A DNA stretch of 64,000 nucleotides. It comes from Siphonodentalium dalli. Taxonomy: Eukaryota; Mollusca; Scaphopoda; Gadilida; Siphonodentaliidae. The translations under genes and the position numbers were made by a program. Positions 49,901-61,900 of this stretch are shown one piece after another. The DNA lies in assembly GCA_032622095.1 (NCBI GenBank), contig CP136063.1:277751426-277815425 (forward strand), written 5' to 3'. Under the pieces are notes generated by a model. It had not been told where the DNA came from, ran no database searches, and was given only the letters and a program-made list of their open reading frames with translations. The number at the start of each line of letters is the position of its first letter. Position 1 is the stretch's first letter.

Positions 49901-52900
49901 CGCTATTTGCAGCCTTGTCGTTTGTTGAACTTACTATCTGAACATTTCCCAACAATGAATAGGATTTTTCTGCACTTTCTGTTGTCTGTCGTCTGCTCAT
50001 ATTTCATGAACATCCCTCCCGATGAATAATAGACCATTCCATAGAAACCGTCCAGTAAATAAAGAGTTAATAATACAATATTTAGATACAACTACATGTA
50101 AGCTCTCCCCCTCTCTCTGATAAGTACATATACAGTAATGCCCTAAGTAATCGACTCCTTAACCACAGCAGAATTATGGATAACTTTTCAGGATTTAGTC
50201 GGAAATTTGGCTTGTTGCCATTCATCGGAAAGCTCTCACCGAGAACTTTCCGATGAATGGCAACAAGCCATATTTCCGACTAAATCCTGAAAAGTTATCC
50301 ATAATTCTGCTGTGGTTAAGGAGTCGATTACTTAGGGCATTACTGTAACTTCTACCCCGAGCCCCTGTGCACTATTCATGCTATAACTCTACATCTATAC
50401 TTTTCTGTATTTAGTGAGTATGTACTGGGTCGACTGATGTTCGACACACCCCCCCCCCCCCTCACATATATCAATGAGTCACTGCACTCAAGTCTCAAGG
50501 GAGATTTAGGAAAATGCACTATTATCATCATTTCTAATATATTTCATACAATTTAGAGACAAAAATAAATAAATAATTTGAATAGAGGCATGTAAAATTG
50601 ACAAATAACCAAATGTGTGACTGCTTGACAATTCGTTCAACTTGCAAAATTTCATATTTATTTTATGAATTATTAACGAGAGATGCATTTCAAGTTTGCA
50701 GTAATTGAACACCAGTAAGTATATATTAATTAGAAACAAAACAATTGCAGAATCTTCACAATAGGATGGGAGTCTGTATAATAAGATCGGTGTGCATGCA
50801 TTCATTACCAGCCTGGTCAACTGGGCACTGTTTTAATGTTCTGATATTGGTGGGTGACCGTGATTAATTTAAAAAAAAGATAGAACAAAGAAATGCTGTT
50901 AATAAATATAAACATCAATTTTCTCACATCATTTTTACAGTCGTTGACAAATCCAGATAAAAAAAAACCCTGTTATCTGGATCATTCAAGAACTTAGATG
51001 TTTAAAAATATCTTGACAATGTTGGTTGTTGTCAAGAGTGGCTCAGATAGTCTGAAAATAATTTGCACAGCCAGGGTTCGCGCCGATACTTGCCAAATGA
51101 AAAAATAATTCACATTTGGCAAAACAAATTTACATTTGGCAAAAGTTTTGACAAAAACAGAGACCTCATATTGGCGGGTGTTTCATGATAATCTACTGAA
51201 GTGACAAGAATTTTATACAATTCTGCCAGGATTGACTTCAGTATTTATCCATAGTATGTATCAGTAGACATTTAATGCATGGCCAAAACATCTCCATACT
51301 TTGCAGTGGCCATTGTCAATTGTAAATACATAAACTCCTTAATTTCGATCAGATTTCATTTGGCAAGTGCTGAGTGAATTTGGCAAAAATATTTCCATTT
51401 GGCAACATATTTTGCAAAAGTATATTTTGGGCCACCGCAGACCCTGGGTGCAGCAATTTTTGAAATATAATCAGATATCTTTGTAGTTAAATAGATTCAC
51501 CTGGCAGAAAACGACAACAATGACAACAAAAGTGACAACATTAGAAAAATATTCGTACTTTTCTTAACCCTTTCATGATGGGAGCTGTGCTGGTGCAGCA
51601 TTAAAGATCCTGTGCCAGTGCATTCACTTATATATGCGAGTCTCCCATAGGGAACCTTGCATATATAAGAGAATGCACTGGCTTACAAGGTCAAGGTAAA
51701 TATTGTAAGGCCAATGTATTTTCTTATATATATATATATGAGGCTCCCTGTGGGAGGCTATATAAGAGAATTCATTGGCAAAGGGTTTAAACAAAATTTC
51801 AGAAAGCTCCAGTAATGGAAGGGTTAAAACCATGACATTGTGCTACCAAAATCAAAACTAATCAGCAGAGTCCACCAACATCACAGCATTGTAGCAAGAT
51901 CAGTTGACCAAGGTAGACAACCACATATCAGCGGATGAGGTCCAATCGCCAGGGAATTCTAGAAAACCTTTCCTCATCTACCATAAAATACTGAATTTAT
52001 ACTCACTGTGATCCCCAGCTTAAAACAGAGAAATACATCATAATCAAGGTACGACTCAGTAATATTAGAGAGCTTTTGAAAAATTATTAATAGCAATTGC
52101 AATTGGAGTATATCAGATGTCCATAGCTCTGAATATTTGAAAACATACTCAGCGAGATGTACGAAGCTTGTGTATAAAACACATGGGTATCGAGATATAC
52201 ACAAGCAAAACTCGACAAGACATTGCCGGTGTATCCTCAGGTTGCGTGTTTGGCCGATCAGTCGTCCATATCAGTTTTTTAATAACTCTCCAATAATGAG
52301 ATTTCAGATGTCAAAACAACTGTTATATAAACATTACTGTTACAGTAGAATAACCGGAGGAATTCGAATGAGTCCAATAAGATACCAAAATTTATCAACA
52401 CTTGCAGGTAAACAATGAAAAAGGTCAAAGCATTCAAAAGAATCATATTCAGACTAAAGTATTTTAACCCTTTCAGTGCCAAGTCCGATTTTTGTATCAA
52501 CCCATATTTCCTTGATCATTTTTCAAATTTATTGATTATAATAATGTGATACATTGATGGAAAGAGCTCTTAGAGCTCTTTCCATCAATGTATCACATTA
52601 TTATAATCAATAAATTTGAAAACTGATCAAGGAAATATGGATTGATACAAAAATCGGACTTGGCACTGAAAGGGTTAACTTACTACACATTTAGCAAATC
52701 ACTGTAACAGTTTTTTGTAGATAACACTGGATTAAAACACAAAATTTCAATTATTGGAGAACTATCAATAATGAATATAAGCAAAAACTTATCTGTTTCT
52801 CCATGTTCTTCTTAGTGGTGATGTTTTTACAGGCTTTAAAATTGTTTGTTCATTTACCCACTGCGAGCGCTTTGGGTCCCTTTAACACCTATTTACAAAC

Positions 52901-55900
52901 AATCTTATCAATGGTCCAAAATTTGACAAGAAAATCAAAACTTTGATGTTCCCATACCCAGAAATGAGAGCACACAAGCCTGCAAATAGCGTGTCTGTCA
53001 TTTGCAGAATGAGGTCCCCAGAGGGTGAATTTAGTGACGCTACCCCCGCATAGCGGGCTAGCATCACTAAATTCACCCTCTGGGGACCTCATTCTGCTTA
53101 GGCCCTCAACTGCTATGGCAGACCTAGGATCAATTTGAAGTTTCCCAGTTGAAGTTGGTGATGTTTACCCATTGGGCGCCTCATTAATGGATTTTATCTT
53201 CTGCAAATTAGGGGATATAGAAACTTCCCAGATGGGAAAACGTAACTAAAAACAATGCTAATTTGATACCATAGATCCCCAGAGGGTGAATTTAGTGATG
53301 CTAGCCCAGTATGCGGGATAGCGTCACTAAATTCACCCTCTGGGGACCTCATTCTGCAAATGACAGACACGCTATTTGCAGGCTTGAGAGCACGCACTAC
53401 ATGTCACTGAGACGGGAACTTATTTTGCTATGTTAGAATAACTGAAATCTGACAGGGTCACACCACTCCCCAATGATGCTTTGACAACCTTTGAGCATCT
53501 AACACATAGTGCACATACATTGATCATGCCATGAATCTCTACTCTGGCTAACACCTCATATTCCACCAGTTAAAAACCTGGGAAATAACGCTGGGATCTG
53601 TTCCTTAATAATATACTTCACTGTAGGTGAAGATCCAAACTCAAAATTTCACGATTTAAGTGACTTTGTGAATGATTTTGTTTTGCGTCGCTTACACTTA
53701 CAGAATTTCTCCTGGGTAATTAATTCAATGTTTATTGCGATATCCATAAAAGTCACAGAAAATCATACAATTTTGAATTGGGACCTTCACCTTCAGTGAA
53801 ATACATTATAAAGGAAGAGATAATAACTAAGATATATATTCAGTTATTTTTTTTTACTTAATAAGGTTCCTTGTCAAATGTTCAAAATGTTCCCAGGTTT
53901 TGTACTGGTGGAATGTGATCCCTACGGGCATTATCCAGAGTAGAGATTTATGGCATGATCTAAGTAATGGTTAGAGCACAAGAATTGTTCTTTACCAGAA
54001 TCAATCGAGTCGGAGACAAGATTTATTCTGGTAAAGAACAATTCGCGTGCTCTGACCGACTTAGAGCACAATTGATCACACATAATGCAATAAACTGGAA
54101 ATGTGCCGTGCGCTGGCCGCGATTGGACACAATAGCCGGTTAGCCATGCCCAAAAACGTGGTTAACACGAACTGAATGTGAATAGATATGTCCGAATCAA
54201 CACGGATTGTTCCCACTTTGAAGCGCCTGTGCGCTTTGTTTGTTATGAGTTGCGGGTGCCTAACAATGGGATAATCATTGAACTATTCCTTCGCCAGCCT
54301 TGGGAATTAGTGTACTTTACCAAAAATCAGGGAACGATTGCAACAATGGGATTGTGCTCTAATATATTACAGTGAAAAGTCAACAGGAAAGTCTCTGTGC
54401 GATGACAAACTAACATTATAAATAAATCTAAATGTGATGCTATCTGTGTGGACCTACAGTAAGGTCTGTGTTGTGTTTCTAGATATCTCAACAGTGTCTT
54501 TTCTCTATAACAATCCTGGGTGGTACTACATGTCTTGAAAAGATGATGCTGGACATTTGCAGAATGAGTCCCCAGAGGGTATATTTAGTGATGCTACCCC
54601 CCCCCCGCACAGCAGAATGAGTCCCCAGAGGGTATATTTAGTGATGCTACCCTGCACAGCAGAATGAGTCCCCAGAGGGTATATTTAGTGATGCTATCCC
54701 GCACTGCAGAATGAGTCCCCAGAGGGTATATTTAGTGATGCTACCCTGCACAGCAGGCTGGCACCAATAAATTCACCTTCTGGGGACATCATTCTACTTA
54801 GGCCTTATCTTCTCTGGAAAGTATCTTTATTATCAAAGTAATGAGTTTTTTAGTTTCTTTAGAAACTTCTTTAGAATGTTTTTTTTCCCTATATATATAT
54901 TTAGTTCCCCTATATCCCCAAATTGGCAGAAAACACAATGCATAATCAAGGTACCCAATGGGTGCACTTCACCATCTGGGAACGTAAATCTGAGTCTAGG
55001 TCTCCCATAGCAAATGTAGCATCACTAAATTCACCCTCTGGGCACCTCATTCTACAAATGTCCAGCACCATATTTTCAAGCTTGGTTACTACATGCTAGG
55101 TCAGCGTCTGGACAAGACAAAAGTCTGACTGAGCCATGACCAAACTTGTGTCTCTGAAGTGGTCAAATGTCAATGTTATACAGTTTTCCAAGTGGTGAAT
55201 TATTAGGCAGTAAATGATTCCAATGGTTGTAATCAGGCTTGAAATATGAGATTACGTATCTGTGGGATAGGACTGCTGGTGTGGACTGTGTGGTACATTT
55301 TATATGCTTTTCCCTTCTATTCAGTTTCTATACCCACTAATTTGAAGAAGATAAAATGAATAATCGAGGTGTCTAATGGGTGAACATTGCCAACTTCAAC
55401 TAGGAAACTTCAATCTGATCATAGGACTCCAATAGCAGTTGAGGCCTATGCAGATTGAGGGTCTAAAGAGTGTGAATTTGGTGATACTAGCCCACCTCTG
55501 GGGACCTCATTCTGCAAACGTCAGACACACTATTTCCAGTCATGACCATGTTGATGGTTGCTTTTTACCGTGGTCGTACTCTTGTGTCAGTGTGGTGGGG
55601 GTGCTTATATTGAGAATATCAGTATCTTCACCGTGGCCATACTCTTGTGTCAGTGTGGTGGTGGGGAAGCTTATATTGAGAATAACAGTATCTTTACCGT
55701 GGCTGTACTCTTGTGTCAGTGTGGTGGTGGGGAAGCTTATATTGAGAATAACAGTATCTTCACCGTGGCCATACTCTTGTGTCAGTGTGGTGGTGGGGAA
55801 GCTTATATTGAGAATAACAGTATCTTTACCGTGGCTGTACTCTTGTGTCAGTGTGGTGGTGGCGTGCTTATATTGAGAATATCAGTATCTCAATGGAGGA

Positions 55901-58900
55901 TTTTGCATCTACCACAATATATTCTGTGACAGTTTTGATAATTTGCTAGAGCTGACAGTATGCAATACGTACTCCAAGACAGATCTAAGATATCACATAT
56001 CAGAGATAAGTACCTTTATCCTTCTTTCTCCTTTTACAATCAAAATCGAGCCTCCTACCAGATAGCTTTTTCCGATGATGCTGAAAATAGATGGTAAATA
56101 TGAACATTTATTCATAGTACCCAACTGTCCTTGGGTTATGAAAACAAGAATTGTGACCATTGAAATATGACTAAAGATAACACCCAGTAACGTGGGCTAC
56201 AATTGGGATATTGTTCCCCCTGGTATACTAAAGATAACACCCAGTAACGTGGGCTACAATTGGGATATTGTTCCCCCTTGTATACTAAAGATAACACCCA
56301 GTAACATGGGCTACAATTGGGATATTGTTCCCCCTGGTATACTAAAGATAACACCCAGTAGCGTGGGCTACAATTGGGATATTGTTCCCCCTTGTATACT
56401 AAAGATAACATCCAGTAATGTGGGCTACAATTGGGATATTGTTCCCCCTTGTATACTAAAGATAACACCCAGTAACGTGGGCTAAAATTGGGATATTGTT
56501 CCCCCTTGTATACTAAAGATAACACCCAGTAACGTGGGCTACAATTGGGATAGTGTTCCCCCTTGTATACTAAAGATAACACCCAGTAACGTGGGCTACA
56601 ATTGGGATATTGTTCCCCCTGGTATACTAAAGATAACACCCAGTAACTTGGGCTACAATTGGGATATTGTTCCCCCTTGTATACTAAAGATAACACCCAG
56701 TAACGTGGGCTACAATTGGGATATTGTTCCCCCTGGTATACTAAAGATAACACCCAGTAACGTGGGCTACAATTGGGATATTGTTCCCCCTTGTATACTA
56801 AAGATAACACCCAGTAACGTGGGCTACAATTGGGATATTGTTCCCCCTTGTATACTAAAGATAACACCCAGTAACGTGGGCTACAATTGGGATATTGTTC
56901 CCCCTTGTATACTAAAGATAACACCCAGTAACTTGGGCTACAATTGGGATATTGTTCCCCCTTGTATACTAAAGATAACACCCAGTAACGTGGGCTACAA
57001 TTGGGATATTGTTCCCCCTTGTATACTAAAGATAACACCCAGTAACGTGGGCTACAATTGGGATATTGTTCCCCCTTGTATACTAAAGATAACACCCAGT
57101 AACGTGGGCTACAATTGGGATATTGTTCCCCCTGGTATACTAAAGATAACACCCAGTAACTTGGGCTATATTTGGGATATTGTTCCCCCTTGTATAGTAA
57201 AGATAACACCCAGTAACGTGGGCTACAATTGGGATATTGTCCCCCCTTGTATACTAAAGATAACACCCAGTAACTTGGGCTACAATTGGGATATTGTTCC
57301 CCCTGGTATACTAAAGATAACACCCAGTAACGTGGGCTACAATTGGGATATTGTTCCCCCTTGTATACTAAAGATAACACCCAGTAACTTGGGCTACATT
57401 TGGGATATTGTTCCCCCTTGTATACTAAAGATAACACCCAGTAACTTGGGCTACATTTGGGATATTGTTCCCCCTTGTATACTAAAGATAACACCCAGTA
57501 ACTTGGGCTACAATTGGGATATTGTTCCCCCTTGTATACTAAAGATAACACCCAGTAACTTGGGCTACAATTGGGATATTGTTCACCCTTGTATACTAAA
57601 GATAACACCCAGTAACGTGGGCTACAATTGGGATATTGTTCCCCCTTGTATACTAAAGATAACACCCAGTAACGTGGGCTACAATTGGGATATTGTTCCC
57701 CCTTGTATACTAAAGATAACACCCAGTAACGTAGGGCTACAATTGGGATATTGTTCCCCTTGTATACTAAAGATAACACCCAGTAACGTGGGCTACAATT
57801 GGGATATTGTTCCCCCTTGTATACTAAAGATAATCCAAACATGAGCTATAATCGATAACAGATGAAGAGATCAAAATTTGGCACATATGCATTTTTCACT
57901 CTATGGGCCATAACTCTGCATAACTTGAATAGTCGAAATCTCTTCTATATGGATATCCTTTCCCACATGCTGGTTTATAAGTATACCAAATATCATTCAA
58001 ATCTGGCCTATGACGACTGAGATAAGGACTCGAAACGCATGAACAGATGGATGGAACCCATTTTTATATCCCCCGCCAAACTGTTAGAAGGGGATAACAA
58101 TACCGACCAATCTCATAATGATAAATATCTGAGCCAGATTTGCTGCATACAGTAATGCTCTAAGTAATCGACTTCTTAACCACAGCAGAATTATGGGTAA
58201 CTTTTCAGGATTTAGTCGGAAATATGGCTTGTTGCCATTCATCAGAAAGCTCTCCCGATAAATGGCAACAAGCCATATTTCCGACTAAGAGCTTTCCGAT
58301 GAATGGCAACAAGCCATATTTCCGACTAAATCCTGAAAAGTTACCCATAATTCTGCTGTGGTTAAGAAGTCGATTACTTAGAGCATTACTGTATATCCTT
58401 CATTCAGGGACCAACCTATAGGGCGACTTGGGAGACATCTTCTCTCTAAAATGTGCCACTTCTCCCTATTTTAGTCTCAGGGAGAAGTTACTTCTCTCTC
58501 ATATACCAGTATACATATGTCCCAACAGCATATAAAATAAAGTATATTTACTCATTATAATGGTGTTCTTACTCACTATAAAGGTTATATAATTGGGCTC
58601 TTGTGTTGCATAATACTTACTGGATCATACAATGGTGATGTTGGGGTGTTGTAAATTGAACTTCAGCAATTGTTACTTGATAACAGTTCACTTCTCCCAA
58701 TTAACCCTTTACCCAACAAACCGGCCAAAACCGGCCAAATAAAGCTTCAACAGCCTAAAATATCTTCGGTCTGTCTCAATAGAACCATACAAATATGGAT
58801 ATCATTGGAACCGGCTCATTGACCACATTGTGATAGTCACAGTTATGCCCTGTGCCAATGCATTCTCTTATATATGCGAGTCGACCATAGGTCGCCTCGC

Positions 58901-61900
58901 ATATATAAGAGAATGCATTGGCCTAAAAAAAATATTTTTTTAACACTTTTTACCATTTTTTCTTACATTCTTTAACAATTTTATAATTTTTAATGTGTTA
59001 AGCCAATGCATTCTCTTATATATGCGAGGCGACCTATGGTCGACTCGCATATATAAGAGAATGCATTGGCACAGGGCCGTTCTGTTGGGTAAAGGGTTAA
59101 CCAAATGGGAGAAGTGACTTCTGTGAATTTAATGCATATTTTTTACCATAGAATACATGCCACTCATCACTGTCGAGTCTATAAAGAAGATGATAATGTC
59201 ACAGAGGACTTACATTGACTTCTTTAATATCTTTAGTCTGTAGATGTGTTAGTGGTTCTAGGAAATTCTGTTTGACGGTATCTTCTAAAGAATACTTAAT
59301 ATCGGCTAGCTGTCTGAATGAATCGCCTGCTTCAATCAAGCACTGACCTGAAACAAATAATAATGTCAAGATCACTGTCCAATCGGCTCACGGAATACCA
59401 GTGTGAACGTCAGAATACCAGTGTTTTTAAGCGATATAATGGTATCATAATTAGAACTGGACGGCTAAATAACGACACAAAAGACAACGGAAAGGTAAAT
59501 ACGATCAATTTTGCATTTAAAAGCAGAAAAATAGGGTGTACAAACTCGTAGGGGGGGGGGGGAGGGGGGGGGGGGGGGGGGGTGGGTAAAATTTTGCCCT
59601 AATCGGTATTCTAGTGCATTTTGTTTAATTCCTGAGCATAACTTGCGGAATCTTTTATAAAATTTCGACAGCGGAATATATGGAAAATACGTGCACATCG
59701 AAATCACTGGCGTGTATCAGTTGGAAATACACAAAAATAAATCGAAACGAGGGGCGGTGATCACAGAAAATGGCACGGCGAACTACCAGTGCATGCCAAC
59801 CAGTGCCACCAGTGCCAAATACATAAAATATTAGGACCTCCATGTGAACCAACATGAGAACCATGAATGAGAACCATCCTGCATAAAATACACACATATA
59901 AGAACCATATATGATAATCCCACACATGAGAACCACACTTGAGAATCATACATGAGTACCATGTATGAGAACCATATGAGAACTATCCTACACATGAGAA
60001 CCAAATATGATAACCATGTGAGAACCATCCCACACATGAGAACCATCCTACACATGAGAACAATATATGAGAACCATTTATGAGAACCATATGAGAACCA
60101 TCCTACACATGAGAACCATAAATAAGAACCATCCCAAACATGAGAACCATATATGAGAACCATCATACACATAAGAACCATATATGAGAACCATTTATGA
60201 GAACCATACATCCCACTCATAATAACCATATATGAAAACCATCATACACATAAGAACCATATATGAGAACCCTTTATGAGAACCATCCTACACATGAGAA
60301 CCATACATCCCACTCATGATAACCATATATGAAAACCATCATACACATGAGAACCACATGAGAACCATCCCACACATGAGAACCATCCCACACATGAGAA
60401 CCATACATCCCACTCATGAGAAGCATGTAAGAACCATCCCACACATGAGAACCATATATGAGAACCACATGAGAACCATCCCACACATGAGCACCATATG
60501 AGAACCATGTAAGAACCATCCCACACATGAGAACCATATATGAAAACCATCATACACATGAGAACCATATATGAGAACCACATGAGAACCATCCCACACA
60601 TGAGAACCATCCCACACAAGAGAACCATCCCACACATGAGAACCATCCCATACATGAGCACCATCCCACACATGAGAACCATACATGAGCACCATATGAG
60701 AACCATGTAAGAACCATCCCACACATGAGAACCATATATGAAAACCATCATACACATGATAACCATATATGAGAACCACGTGAGAACCATCCCACACATG
60801 AGAACCATACATCCCACTCACGAGAACCATGTAAGAACCATCCCACACATGAGAACCATATATGAGAACCATCCCACACATGAGAACCATACATGAGCAC
60901 CATATGAGAACCATGTAAGAACCATCCCACACATGAGAACCATCCCACACATGAGAACCATCCCACACATGAGAACCATCCCATACATGAGAACCATATG
61001 AGAACCATTATCAGCACTACACACTCACCCATACCCGACACAAATTAAACCCCATGGCAACAGCCAATTACAACAAGGCTTCTCCACACACGGACTATAT
61101 AAAGGCAAGGTAATCCGTACTTTTCACAAACCACATTTGTTCCTGAAAGAGGATTTACAATAATCGAAACACGTTGACCATATAGCAAAGGATTAGTTTT
61201 TTACTGGTGTTTTTCCTGGAGAATTAATTTTCTCATATACCTAACCTTAATGTATGGGTACCTCCTCTCCCAATGAGTCAAAGAACAACCTAAAGTATGC
61301 CTCAATTTACAAGTTCTGACTTGTATGTGAGTCTTCCGAAGTATGTAATTGATACTTGGCGATATAAATGTAGCATTTTGTGTGTAAACGTGTGATGTTA
61401 TATCCCGACGTGTGATGTTATATCCCGACGTGTGATGTTATATCCCGACGTGTGATGTTATATCCCGACGTGTGATGTTATATCCCGACGTGTGATGTTA
61501 TATCCCGACGTGTGATGTTATATCCCGACGTGTGATGTTATATCCCGACGTGTGATGTTATATCCCGACGTATGATGTTATATCCCGAGCACAATTGATT
61601 TAGGAGCTCATTTGGCCAAGAACATCTTATCGAGTAAATAGAACTGCGACTTCAATCGCATATGAGCTAATTAGTTGATTAGATAATTAGTGCTATCCGT
61701 AGATATTTGTGCAATAATTACAAGACAAACAGGATATTCACGCAAAATGTTCTTATTCAACACCTCATGGTCTTCACAACAAATATACCTCCCACCACCA
61801 CCCTCAATAATGGCAATATTAGTGAAATATATATGTCGCCCAGTTCATTCCCCACATGTGGCATACCGCCTAGAGTGAGAAACGAACAAAAAAATCAATA

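Noticed and set aside
49698-50000. Recurring small protein with MRSPEGEF(S/G)DA
   Set aside because: It is read from family G hairpins on both strands and in many copies, because the hairpin is palindromic. No consistent longer frame exists.
56136-57842. 568-codon minus-strand frame and a 436-codon plus-strand frame
   Set aside because: They exactly overlie the 57-bp array. A 19-codon repeat without a stop stays open as long as the array, and it is open on both strands. The array is inside an endophilin intron.
60314-60968. Met/Trp/Val-rich minus-strand frames over the GAGAACCAT array
   Set aside because: Low-complexity translation of a degenerate satellite.
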